41,629 nt of DNA from Gammaproteobacteria bacterium (GTDB taxonomy: Bacteria > Pseudomonadota > Gammaproteobacteria > GCA-001735895): the NCBI GenBank assembly GCA_022340305.1, contig JAJDOF010000066.1:1-41629 (forward strand), written 5' to 3'. Both the position numbers and the translations under genes were made by a program. Below, piece by piece: positions 17,236 to 25,283 of this stretch. Below the pieces are notes generated by a model. That model was not told the origin of the DNA. It searched no databases and was given only the letters and a program-made list of their open reading frames with translations. Numbering within the stretch: position 1 is the first letter of the stretch; each line of letters opens with the position of its first letter.

Positions 17236-17628
17236 TTCTCTAACTATATGATAATAATATATATTATGATTTAGAATAGTTCGAAGCCGTTATCCAATCA
17301 TGCATATTCCGCGTTGACCCGTCGAGTTAGCCGGGTTAATTCTCACTGGTTAGCCAGTTTGACCCAGCGCAACGGTCTTGTATTGATAGATATCGGCTCG
17401 AATCCCTCCTGCATGCGAATCGACCAATCATACTTCGGTCATGGTTTTCCGGCCAGTTAAAAGATGCTCAATCGAGTGCTGCCTCCACGTATCGGGTTCA
17501 GCGCTACTGATACTGCGCACGCGCCCGGCAATGGCTAATCCAGGCGACGGGATCGGGTACCGGGCCCGACTCGGGTGCTGATGTTACCGGCTCCAGGCGA
17601 AACGCCAGTTCCTGATTCATCGCTTCAC

Positions 17629-17692
17629 CGTTATTCCCGCGCAGGCGGGAATCTCAGCGTTGTTGCAAGATCCCCGCCTGCGCGGGGATGAC
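17629..17692. repeat. Pair of REP-like palindromes
   Basis: ATTCCCGCGCAGGCGGGAAT and, in opposite orientation, ATCCCCGCCTGCGCGGGGAT flank a short spacer (CTCAGCGTTGTTGCAAG). They belong to the same family as the array at 16561. Another degraded copy (ATTCCCGCACAAGCGGAAAT) lies at about 17908-17927, directly before the sixA start. Confidence 0.8.
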
Positions 17693-17693
17693 T

Positions 17694-17847
17694 GAAAAAC
17701 TGCTACCGATGTGCCCGGCTCTACAAGATCGTGATTCTAGTGCGTCGAACCGGCACTTACGCGGGGATCCGAAAAAGTGCTACCGATGTGCCAGGCTCTA
17801 CAAGATCGTGATTCCAGTGCGTCGAAGCGGCACTTACGCGGCGATGC
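17694..17847. repeat. 77-bp imperfect tandem duplication
   Basis: The segment beginning GAAAAACTGCTACCGATGTG at 17694 recurs at 17771 as GAAAAAGTGCTACCGATGTG, and similarity continues through CTACAAGATCGTGATTC, AGTGCGTCGAA and GGCACTTACGCGG. The two copies differ at a handful of bases. The period (77) is nearly that of the REP array at 16561 (76), and the unit abuts a REP palindrome, so the two arrays may have formed the same way. Confidence 0.8.
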
Positions 17848-17944
17848 CGAATGACTGGTGACGCCACTTCGTGGACCGCAGGCACCTGGGGTGAAAGGAC
17901 AACCGTTATTCCCGCACAAGCGGAAATCTTGTAATATCGGCTGC

Positions 17945-18463
17945 ATGAAATCCCTGTACCTCTTGAGACATGCCAAGTCGAGTTGGTCCGTTGCCGGGCT
18001 CAGCGATCAACAACGCCCACTGAACAAGCGAGGTTTAAACGACGCGCCAATGATGGGCCAGCGCTTTGAAGCCCGTGGAGAACGCCTCGACCATATCGTC
18101 AGCAGTCCGGCATTGCGCGCGCAAACTACCGCCGAATTGTTTGCAGAAGCCTGCGGATTTGACAGTGACGAGATAGAGATCAACCCCGATCTTTACTTCC
18201 TCGGCAGCGGGTCGATAGAGGACGTGATCCTCGCACAGGATGATCGGCTAACATCGTTGATGCTGGTATTTCATAATCCCGACATCACGCACTTCGCCAA
18301 CTCTATCGATTATGAATTCCACGTCGATAACATTCCAACCTGCGGGTTGATCAAGCTGAACTGCGATATAGCCCAGTGGCGCGACTGGTCGCGCAGCAAT
18401 ACAGGTTTTGACTATTTCGATTTCCCGAAGAATGACGCGGGCGTGGTGCAGTGTTCGCCCTGA
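17945..18463 (+). CDS. sixA: SixA-like histidine phosphatase
   Basis: A 172-residue branch-2 histidine phosphatase of the SixA family. The catalytic motif LLRHAKSSW comes at the very N terminus (His9), with RPLNKRG, then SSPALRAQTTAE and LVFHNPDITHFAN containing the second His. E. coli SixA (161 residues) dephosphorylates a phosphohistidine on a phosphotransfer protein. The ATG at 17945 is chosen because the RHG motif always begins a few residues after the start; an upstream in-frame ATG (17858) would add 29 residues translated from repeat DNA. The ribosome binding site is weak. It is convergent with ppk1. Confidence 0.86.
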   Translation: MKSLYLLRHAKSSWSVAGLSDQQRPLNKRGLNDAPMMGQRFEARGERLDHIVSSPALRAQTTAELFAEACGFDSDEIEINPDLYFLGSGSIEDVILAQDDRLTSLMLVFHNPDITHFANSIDYEFHVDNIPTCGLIKLNCDIAQWRDWSRSNTGFDYFDFPKNDAGVVQCSP

Positions 18464-18497
18464 GCGGGCCTGTGCCCACCCAGTTGCGAAACGATTG

Positions 18498-20771
18498 CTA
18501 ATGCAAATGAATGTTGCGGCGGCGCGCCGCCTGTGGCTTGCGCCGCTTCAGGCGTTTGGCATCGCGAATGCGCTCCTGCGCATCCTCGATCAGCGCCTGC
18601 TGACTGCTTGCGCCGCTTTCATCGCTGCCCACCAGGCGGGTATAGGAACCGTCGGAATTCATCTGCCAGACGCTGTGCTTGCTGGACAGCAGCGTGTCGA
18701 GGATATTGCGTAAGCCAGCCTGGAGCTCGGGTAGCTCCACCGGCACCAGTACTTCGACGCGGTGTTCCAGATTGCGTTTCATGGTGTCAGCCGAGCCGAT
18801 GTAATAGTCGGGATTGCCATTGTTGTGAAAATAGTAGATTCGGCTGTGTTCGAGAAAGCGGCCGACGACGCTGAACACCTGAATATTATCCGACAGGCCG
18901 GGGAGACCGGGGCGCAGGCGACAACTATCACGCACGATCAGGTCGACCTTGACGCCGGCAATCGATGCCTCGTAAAGCGCGCGCACGATGTCCTGGTCTT
19001 CCAGTGCGTTGACCTTGAGCTGGATATGGCCGTTCTTGTGATCGATTTCGCGCTGGATTTTGTCGAGCAGGGCGCGCTTCAGCAATTTGGGCGCGGGCAG
19101 GATCTTGCGGTAGTTGCGCTTGGGGGTGAAGCCCGTGGTCAGGTAGTTGAACAGCTCGGTGATATCGCGGCCGATGTCCTGGTCGCAGGTGAGCAGACCG
19201 AGATCGGTGTAGAGGCGCGCATTGCCGGCGTGATAGTTGCCGGTGCCGATGTGCACATAGCGCCGTAGCCCGTTGTAATCATTGCGCACCACCATGATGA
19301 CCTTGCAATGCGTCTTCAAATCCATCACCCCGTAGGTGACGTGGATGCCGGCTTCCTCCAGTCGGCTCGACCAGCGAATGTTGGCCGCCTCGTCAAAGCG
19401 CGCCTTGAGTTCGACCACGACGGCAACCTGCTTGCCGTTTTGTGCCGCATCGACGAGGTAGTCGATGACCTTGGTGTCGCCGGAGGTGCGGTACAGCGTC
19501 ATCTTGATCGCGCGCACCTTGGGGTCGCGGCTGGCTTCGCGCAGCAGGCGCTCGACCGAAGTCGAAAAGGATTCGTAGGGATGCTGTAGCAGTAATGAGC
19601 CGCTATCGCGCACCACGTGAAACATGTTCGGCATGTTGATCAACCGTGGGTGATCGATGGGGTGATGAGGCGTGTAGCGCAACGCGGGTATTTCAAGATC
19701 GCACAGTGCAAGCAGATCGCGGGTCGCCAGCAGGCCTTTCTTTTCGAATACGTCGGCCTCGTCGAGGCCCAGTTCGGCGGCAAGCATGCCGCGCCGTGTC
19801 GGATCCATGTCGTGCTGCACCACCACGCGCACGATCTTGGCGAAGCGACGATGGCGAACTTCGGATTCGATGATTGCGAGTAAATCGTCGGCCTCGTCTT
19901 CATCGTGCGCGGTATTGGCGTTACGCGTCACGTAAAACAGTTCGCTGTCGACGATTTCCATCTTCGGAAACAACAGGTCGAGGTTTTTCGCCATGACGCT
20001 TTCCAGCGGTACGAAAATATTGGAATCGGGTACCTGCAGGAAACGGGGTATGCCGAGGCCAACGGGCACCTTGACGCGTGCGCGCATCTCATCTTCGCTG
20101 TCGCTGTGACGCAAGGTCACCAGCAGGTTCAGCGACAGGTTGGAAATAAACGGGAAGGGGTGCGCCGAGTCGACGCCCTGCGGTGTGACCAGCGGATATA
20201 TGTTGTCAAAATAATAGTTGCGGATGGTTTCCTGGGTTTCGGCGCTGAGGGCGTCGAAAGCGGTAATGTGAATATCCTGTTGCGCCAGCTGCTCGATGAG
20301 CAGCGGAATCAGATCATCCTTTACCGCCTCGAGTTCGCGCACCTTGACGTAGCATTCCTCGATCTGGCGAGCCGGCAGCCGGCCGTCGACGCTGTAATCC
20401 AGAATGCCGGCGCCAACCTGCTGCTTGAGTCCGCCGATGCGTTTCATGAAAAACTCATCGAGATTCGCGCTGACGATGCCGACGAATTTCAATCGCTCCA
20501 GCAGCGGATTGGATTCATCGATGGCTTCATGCAGCACCCGGTGATTAAACTCGAGCCAGGTCAGTTCGCGATTCAGATACAGCTCGGGCGAATCCAGGTC
20601 CAGTGGTTGCTGGATATCCTGCGGCGCTTCATTCTGCGCAGGGGTATCCGGCATTACCTCGATCGTCTCGGCATCTTCCGCCGTGGTTACCGGGACGCTC
20701 TCATCCGCGTCCGTATCCGAGCCGGGATTGACCACGGAGAGCGTGTTCTTGATCTTGCTGGGAGTAACCAT
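18498..20771 (-). CDS. ppk1: Polyphosphate kinase Ppk1
   Basis: A 757-residue enzyme that reversibly polymerises ATP gamma-phosphate into polyphosphate. The N-terminal domain starts at about residue 58 with SPELYLNRELTWLEFNHRVLHEA. The phosphorylated His488 lies in LKTHCKVIMVV and the second essential His642 in FLEHSRIYYFHNNG; both correspond to E. coli H435 and H592 with an offset of about 50. The first 55 residues are an acidic, disordered extension absent from E. coli Ppk1, so a start at Met40 is possible. It lies 22 bp downstream of ppk2 on the same strand, which implies one transcript. Confidence 0.94.
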   Translation of the reverse strand: MVTPSKIKNTLSVVNPGSDTDADESVPVTTAEDAETIEVMPDTPAQNEAPQDIQQPLDLDSPELYLNRELTWLEFNHRVLHEAIDESNPLLERLKFVGIVSANLDEFFMKRIGGLKQQVGAGILDYSVDGRLPARQIEECYVKVRELEAVKDDLIPLLIEQLAQQDIHITAFDALSAETQETIRNYYFDNIYPLVTPQGVDSAHPFPFISNLSLNLLVTLRHSDSEDEMRARVKVPVGLGIPRFLQVPDSNIFVPLESVMAKNLDLLFPKMEIVDSELFYVTRNANTAHDEDEADDLLAIIESEVRHRRFAKIVRVVVQHDMDPTRRGMLAAELGLDEADVFEKKGLLATRDLLALCDLEIPALRYTPHHPIDHPRLINMPNMFHVVRDSGSLLLQHPYESFSTSVERLLREASRDPKVRAIKMTLYRTSGDTKVIDYLVDAAQNGKQVAVVVELKARFDEAANIRWSSRLEEAGIHVTYGVMDLKTHCKVIMVVRNDYNGLRRYVHIGTGNYHAGNARLYTDLGLLTCDQDIGRDITELFNYLTTGFTPKRNYRKILPAPKLLKRALLDKIQREIDHKNGHIQLKVNALEDQDIVRALYEASIAGVKVDLIVRDSCRLRPGLPGLSDNIQVFSVVGRFLEHSRIYYFHNNGNPDYYIGSADTMKRNLEHRVEVLVPVELPELQAGLRNILDTLLSSKHSVWQMNSDGSYTRLVGSDESGASSQQALIEDAQERIRDAKRLKRRKPQAARRRNIHLH

Positions 20772-20793
20772 GACGGAATCAACCTGCCTGCGA

Positions 20794-21603
20794 TTAGTGA
20801 TGTTCGGGTACGAAGGTTTGATCGGTCATCGGCGGTCGCACGTAACCGCTGGCCTTTACCCGCGGTTCGAGTTTGATCGGTTCCGGGGTCAGATCTTCGT
20901 AAGGGATGAGACTCAGCAGGTGCTTGATGCAGTTCAGACGCGCATGCTTTTTGATGTCGGCGTTTACCACGTACCACGGTGCCTGCTTGATATCGGTATG
21001 GGCAAAATTGTCATCCTTGGCTTTTGAATATTCGACCCAGAGTTTGCGTGACTCCACATCCATCGGGCTCAGTTTCCAGCGCTTGGTCGGATCCTTGATG
21101 CGACCCTGGAAGCGCAGTTCCTGCACTTCGTCGCTGACCGAAAACCAGTACTTGATCAGCATGATCCCGGAGCGTACCAGCATGCGTTCGAATTCGGGGC
21201 AGCTGCGCATGAATTCACTGTATTCGTCCTCGGTACAAAACCCCATCACTCGCTCGACGCCGGCACGGTTGTACCAGCTGCGATCGAATAACACCATCTC
21301 TCCTGCTGCCGGCAGGTGGGGTACGTAGCGTTGAAAATACCACTGCGTTTTTTCGCGCTCGGTTGGCGTACCCAGCGCGACGACGCGACAGATACGCGGA
21401 TTCAGGCTTTCGGTGATGCGCTTGATGACACCGCCTTTACCGGCTGCATCGCGCCCTTCGAATATACACACCACTTTCAATCCTTTTGCCTTGATCCACT
21501 CCTGCAGCTTGACCAGTTCAATTTGTAACATGGCCAGTTCTTTTTCGTATTCCTTATTCGAAATTTTAGTATTTTTAGCGCTGGATTTGTTCTCGTCAGT
21601 CAT
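20794..21603 (-). CDS. ppk2: Polyphosphate kinase 2 (PPK2)
   Basis: A 269-residue PPK2-family kinase that uses polyphosphate to phosphorylate nucleotides, mostly nucleoside diphosphates. Walker A is FEGRDAAGKGG (about residues 49-58), Walker B is MVLFDRSWYNRAGVERVMGF, and the lid contains RIKDPTKRWKLSPMD. The single-domain length suggests class I (NDP to NTP). The ATG at 21603 has GGAGG 12-16 nt and GGGGAG 8-12 nt upstream, and a TTATAGT -10-like element lies about 40 nt upstream. The pairing with ppk1 couples synthesis of polyphosphate with its use. Confidence 0.93.
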   Translation of the reverse strand: MTDENKSSAKNTKISNKEYEKELAMLQIELVKLQEWIKAKGLKVVCIFEGRDAAGKGGVIKRITESLNPRICRVVALGTPTEREKTQWYFQRYVPHLPAAGEMVLFDRSWYNRAGVERVMGFCTEDEYSEFMRSCPEFERMLVRSGIMLIKYWFSVSDEVQELRFQGRIKDPTKRWKLSPMDVESRKLWVEYSKAKDDNFAHTDIKQAPWYVVNADIKKHARLNCIKHLLSLIPYEDLTPEPIKLEPRVKASGYVRPPMTDQTFVPEHH

Positions 21604-21893
21604 TAGTTACTCCCCACCTCCGGTTGCTTGATCCCCCAAACTATAACAAACCACAAAAACTGTCCACACACCTGGTCAGTAAATGTAGAGATAAACAGGT
21701 ATAGCATATCGTTGGTTACGGCGGGGATATTGACGGGGAGCATCGATTTTGTCGATGATCCCGTCAAGTCGCTCCGCGGATTGTTTTCTCATCCGGGGCG
21801 CCGGGCCGCGGCATCTACCGGGAAGCCTAAAAGCGGGTTCTGCAATCGATAGGAAACATTTTTTTTCGCGGAATGCTCGAGATAGAAACCCGG
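21604..21893. other. Spacer upstream of ppk2 and downstream of the TlpA-like gene
   Basis: There is no credible gene. The first 60 bp hold the ppk2 ribosome binding site and a probable -10 element on the minus strand. The middle holds the inverted repeat at 21730-21767. I saw no good Pho box here. Confidence 0.6.
21730..21767. repeat. Two-tier inverted repeat
   Basis: TTGACGGG at 21730-21737 pairs perfectly with CCCGTCAA at 21760-21767. Inside it CATCGA at 21741-21746 pairs with TCGATG at 21752-21757 around a TTTTG loop, with a small 3/2-base internal bulge. There is no T-tract on either side, so it is not a plain terminator. It could end the TlpA transcript or act as an operator for ppk2. 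Confidence 0.6.
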
Positions 21894-22499
21894 TTACTGA
21901 ATTTGACTGTGCTGCTCCTGGTCCAAAATAAGCGAAGTCGTACTGGATCCAGATACCAACAGGTTGATCAGCAGGTCTGTACGTTCCTCATCCCAATTGA
22001 TGTTGCTGCGAAGCAAGCCCATTGCCTGGCCCTGTCGGTCGATGATGATCGATGTGGGGAGTACGTCGACCGGGAAGTCCTGACCCAGGACCTCGGCCGA
22101 TTCGCGGTAGAAACCCAGGCCCTTGAGCTTTAGCTTGTCTGAGAAAACCGCTTTCGCCGCATTGATATCCTCATCGATTGTAACCGCCAGGATAACAAAG
22201 TCGGACCGATTCATTCTATTTTGCAGGCGGTCGAGCGCGGGTAACTCGGTGATACAGGGTTTACACCAACTGGCCCACAGGTTTAACAGCACGATCTTGC
22301 CGTTGAATTGTGAAATACTGACGTTTTCACCGTGCTCGTCTTTAACCGTCACGTGGTTGACTGATAGCGGTGTCTTGAGCCAACGAAAACTGTTAATGGT
22401 GCCGTCATAGACCTCGTTGGAATCATGGTTCGCAAAAACGTTCATGCTGCACGTGAGCAGAAACACCAGGAAAAATATGGATTTGGCACGACCGATCAT
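21894..22499 (-). CDS. Exported TlpA-like thioredoxin-family protein
   Basis: A 201-residue thioredoxin-fold protein with a signal peptide (basic MIGRAK, then IFFLVFLLTCSMNVFA). The redox motif is WASWCKPC with Cys79 and Cys82, followed by the cis-proline segment VLPTSIIID. TlpA/ResA-type proteins reduce disulfides in the periplasm, often during haem or copper protein maturation. That would suit the cytochrome c, multicopper oxidase and haem peroxidase encoded nearby, but nothing in the sequence ties it to them directly. The ATG at 22499 has AGG 5 nt upstream. Confidence 0.87.
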   Translation of the reverse strand: MIGRAKSIFFLVFLLTCSMNVFANHDSNEVYDGTINSFRWLKTPLSVNHVTVKDEHGENVSISQFNGKIVLLNLWASWCKPCITELPALDRLQNRMNRSDFVILAVTIDEDINAAKAVFSDKLKLKGLGFYRESAEVLGQDFPVDVLPTSIIIDRQGQAMGLLRSNINWDEERTDLLINLLVSGSSTTSLILDQEQHSQIQ

Positions 22500-22978
22500 A
22501 ATACCTGCTTACCCTTGATTACATAATGCAGGGCATTTTACTCAAATACACTACCCATCGATGTGCATGAAATCACATTAAGCGGACAAATACTGTTCCA
22601 GGGTATTCGATGAATTCTGCCGATTCGGTCGTCGACAATATCGGAAAGCATTTTCATGCACTGTTTAGCCTGTTAGCTATTCGAAATTGTTCACAGCGAA
22701 ACCGTCACCAGGAGAAAACCTATCACCGGAGACGACAAATTGCATTGTCAAAAGGATCTGTTTTACCTAATCCACGGTCCAGATTTAGTAGTACCAAAGT
22801 ATAGTTTTTCAAAATTTACCCTGTTTGGGTGAAGACGACGACCTTCCATAAAACCTATAGTCACGTGCAAATCTGCAGGCACCCGAATTTCAGGCTTTTC
22901 ACCTGACCGTATCTGCAAATGGCTGTTCAGGTCCTCAAAAAACGCAAGAACAAGTAAAAAAACTGATGGAGATAAAAT
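22500..22978. other. Regulatory spacer between the TlpA-like gene and the first LuxR gene
   Basis: This 479-bp divergent spacer has no convincing gene. It contains the two-box promoter element of the LuxR gene at 22791-22861. After it comes an untranslated leader of about 110 nt ending in GGAG before the ATG. The first 290 bp are unexplained. Confidence 0.65.
22792..22861 (+). promoter_or_regulatory. Composite two-box promoter element, copy A (first LuxR gene)
   Basis: Box 1 is TACCAAAGTATAG at 22792-22804. Box 2 is the inverted repeat ACCC-tgttt-GGGT at 22818-22830, followed by GAAG. The two TACC motifs start 25 bp apart. A good -10 hexamer, TATAGT, lies at 22856-22861, 25 bp after box 2, so box 2 would abut the -35 position, as at class II activated promoters. 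The same architecture is found before three other genes in this window. Confidence 0.68.
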
Positions 22979-23626
22979 ATGGTAAGTCCAATCCGAATTG
23001 CAATTTTCGATCAAAGCCCGATCACAAGGCGCGGCTTAAAGGCTATTTTAAGTACCGATAACGGCCTGGAAACTGTATTCGAGGTATCTTGCCCTGCTGA
23101 ATTAATCGAGCGTCTAAATGCCGATGAAATAAATATTATCCTGATCGGCCAGCACGAGCTCGCGCCAGCGGAATTGAAAAACCTGGCGGGGAAAATCCAT
23201 GCCAGGCCTGGCACGAAAATAATTGCCATGTTCGATTGCAGTGACCGGGAACAACTCGGCAAAGCCGTCGAAATGGGCGCCAAAGGCGTCCAGTGTACAC
23301 ACGATTTTGTCACCGAGGAATTCATCAAGATGATCCATACGGTACATCTCGGTGGCACAAGCCTGTCGGCAAATTGCGTAATGAATTTGATCGGTGGGAT
23401 GCATTCGGTTAATGGGAGGTTACCATCGCAGCAAACTCAACTACCCGTGGTGAATCTCAGCTCGCGTGAGCAGCAGGTGCTCAGCCTGGTCGCCAAGGGT
23501 AAGACCAATAATGACATCGCAGAAAATCTATTTATCAGCCCGCGCACGGTTAAATTCCACGTCAGTTCGATTCTGTCCAAGTTGAATGTCAAAAACCGGA
23601 CCGAAGCGGCCCTCCGGTGTGTTTGA
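22979..23626 (+). CDS. LuxR/NarL-type regulator with degenerate receiver (paralogue 1)
   Basis: A 215-residue NarL/FixJ-type protein. Residues 5-120 fold like a receiver, but the phospho-acceptor position is Gly57 ([10 protein letters not shown]) instead of Asp. The conserved lysine near GVQCTHD is also gone, while Asp11 of the acidic pocket remains. Residues 150-212 are a complete LuxR helix-turn-helix ([38 protein letters not shown]). It probably binds DNA without classical phosphorylation. The ATG has GGAG 7 nt upstream. The paralogue at 39418 shares the Gly57 change, and both genes carry the two-box promoter. Confidence 0.9.
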   Translation: MVSPIRIAIFDQSPITRRGLKAILSTDNGLETVFEVSCPAELIERLNADEINIILIGQHELAPAELKNLAGKIHARPGTKIIAMFDCSDREQLGKAVEMGAKGVQCTHDFVTEEFIKMIHTVHLGGTSLSANCVMNLIGGMHSVNGRLPSQQTQLPVVNLSSREQQVLSLVAKGKTNNDIAENLFISPRTVKFHVSSILSKLNVKNRTEAALRCV

Positions 23627-24401
23627 TATTGAGTTAGGAGTTCGCGACAAGCCGGTCTGTGATCTGGAATAGGTGTTGTCCCTAATCTAGTCTCCGCCAG
23701 GTCCGGATCCTGCTACCACAGCGCCACTAAAACTTCGATTACGGCCTGTGCCCAATGCAGTTAGGGATAGTTTTACAAAACTATCGAAGGAGCAAATGAC
23801 ACTGGCCTCTATCACACTGGCATCCCGACGAAGCGCCCAGGACAGGGGCTTTGCTGAACCGATTGTTCATCGTGCCGATACATTCTCTTCGATACTCACC
23901 GCCTCCCAGTAGCAGGCGCGTACCGTTTTAGCGGTTCTCCCGATCAGCCGTGAGACTGCGCTAGTAACTTTCAGTGATTCATCCCGAGCGATGCATCGGC
24001 CTGATTTAGCCGCTGGCGCCTTGCGCGTCAGGTTCTACCGGCCAGGACCCCTTAAAATCAGCCAGCGGAAGTTGCCCCTGGAATCTCATAGAGAATTATC
24101 GATGAATGCATTTTGGATGCCTCAGGCCGAATTATTGTGTGTCAATCTACCTGGCTTCATCCATTCTCACGAATATAAATCACGGGCAGGCGATACGACG
24201 GTGGCATTGGTGACGGTAAATGAGGTCATCGATACCTTTACTTGAGTGATTTCCGGACACTGAAGGAATGGCAGAAAAGGTAAGCTTCCAGCGAAGCCAG
24301 GCGGTTGATTTTCGCAGGGTTGAATGGACTGATTTTCATTTTCGAGATCAGACATGACGAGGCGCAAATATCGTGGCAAGTCCGAGTGGCGGTACCTGGT
24401 C
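23627..24401. other. Gene-poor spacer after the first LuxR gene
   Basis: No credible gene. It holds a perfect inverted repeat, GATAGTTTT-AC-AAAACTATC, at 23766-23785. Five bases later GGAG precedes an ATG at 23796 that opens a 38-codon frame ending at 23912. The peptide (MTLASITLASRRSAQDRG...) resembles nothing I know and is probably chance. The rest shows no recognisable feature. Confidence 0.55.
23766..23785. repeat. Perfect 9-bp inverted repeat
   Basis: GATAGTTTT and AAAACTATC are separated by AC. There is no T-tract, so it may be an operator or a weak transcript end for the LuxR gene 140 bp upstream. Confidence 0.5.
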
Positions 24402-25049
24402 AAACAGCAGCCTTGCAGCGGCCGTTGCGCAACGGGGTACCTGGATTGTTATCAGAGTTAGCTGCAGGTAAAGGGGTATACCGGGTATGTATACATCGAC
24501 GTTTTCCTGGCTGGCTGCTGCGCCCATATGCACGGCTGAAGTTGATCGAAAATCCAAAAAGATCAGGTCAAGGGCAGAGCCGACCGGGCGATCGGCCGCT
24601 TGTGCAATCTCCGCTGAAGCGAATCCGAGATCAAGGGCTGTAGGAGCAAAGGCAGGTCGCTAATTCGCCTGAAGATCGCGCAGCAGCTGCTCGATCAGCT
24701 CAAATCCTGGCTGGAAAGGTCAGCTTTGCAGGTACTACCGAAATCAGCAATTGGCGCGGCCGTCGCATCTAGTCTCGGGCAATGGGGAAAATCCGAAGGT
24801 TGATTTGAAAGCGGCCATCGGCAAATCGCCAACAACCGCGCCGGACGGGTAATCAAGCGTTTCGTCATCGGCCGTAGCAACTGGACGTTCGCCACTGGCG
24901 CTAACGCGCGCGATCCCCTTCAGGCGGATTCGAACAACCAGGGCCTGCAGTCTCAAGCCTGCAGCTACGCGGATGAAAGAGTTCGTGAAAAACTCGATAC
25001 ACATCGATCAGCTGCTAGCGGGGAATGTTGCCCGGCCAAAACCGCATGA
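24402..25049 (+). pseudogene. Fossil IS66-family transposase (C-terminal half)
   Basis: A single frame read through five internal stops (24459, 24537, 24543, 24615, 24801) resembles the C-terminal half of an IS66 TnpC. Recognisable pieces, in order, are LQVKGYTGY, LAGCCAH (CwAH motif), KDQVKGRADRAIGRL, LKSWLERSALQVLPKS, SLGQWGKSEG, ESGHRQIANN (DNN region), IKRFVIGRSNWTFA (GRkNWlF) and a decayed TAKANG/LR helix. The frame ends at TGA 25047. I found no insertion or deletion across about 215 codons, only substitutions. No IS66 terminal repeats, tnpA or tnpB were seen. It is long dead. Confidence 0.78.
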
Positions 25050-25080
25050 TTAACAGGGGAGGGGACGCAGGACGCTTACC

Positions 25081-25165
25081 ATTAGAATATTCCGGCAATT
25101 AGAATATTCCGGCGGCGGATACCAAATAAGCGACCTAACCCGGGATGGGTGTTACCCACCCCGGG
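25081..25165. repeat. Short tandem repeat and strong hairpin
   Basis: ATTAGAATATTCCGGC occurs twice in tandem (25081 and 25098, 17-bp period). At 25139-25165 the sequence CCCGGGATGGGT-gtt-ACCCACCCCGGG forms a strong, near-perfect hairpin. There is no T-tract downstream on the plus strand. It lies 120 bp beyond the stop of the SCO-cytochrome gene and could end that minus-strand transcript. Confidence 0.55.
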
Positions 25166-25283
25166 CCGAGTCCCTTGTCATGACGAAATAGTCGTGAAGC
25201 GAATAACACGCCAATGAACATCAGGTTAAGTCGAAGGCTACCCCAGCGACAAACCCTGATGAATAAAACTCGGGATATCCCGT

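Larger units (their letters stand above)
17236..17944. other. Gene-free spacer with repeats
   Basis: About 700 bp without a credible gene between the divergent rhodanese and sixA genes. The first 390 bp show no structure I can name apart from the AT-rich rhodanese promoter area (17240-17275). The last 320 bp contain REP-like palindromes and a 77-bp tandem duplication, listed separately. Confidence 0.75.

Noticed and set aside
17380-17420. tRNA-like T-arm sequence GGCTCGAATCC
   Set aside because: The flanking bases do not form a 5-bp T-stem and no acceptor, D or anticodon arm could be found upstream.
19905-20876. A 323-codon plus-strand frame opposite ppk1
   Set aside because: It is a shadow of a fully conserved ppk1; the composition is typical of an antisense frame.
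21630-21690. Possible Pho box (CTGTCCACACACCTGGTCAG) and GTTTGGGGGAT (box 2-like) upstream of ppk2
   Set aside because: The first lacks the second CTGTCA repeat at the right spacing; the second lacks the ACCC arm and any box 1 partner.
23796-23912. 38-codon frame with a good ribosome binding site
   Set aside because: It has no recognisable similarity or composition signal; a chance GGAG-ATG pair in a decayed spacer is as likely.
23991-24245. 84-codon frame in the spacer after the first LuxR gene
   Set aside because: No ribosome binding site, no domain, and it lies in DNA that looks degenerate.
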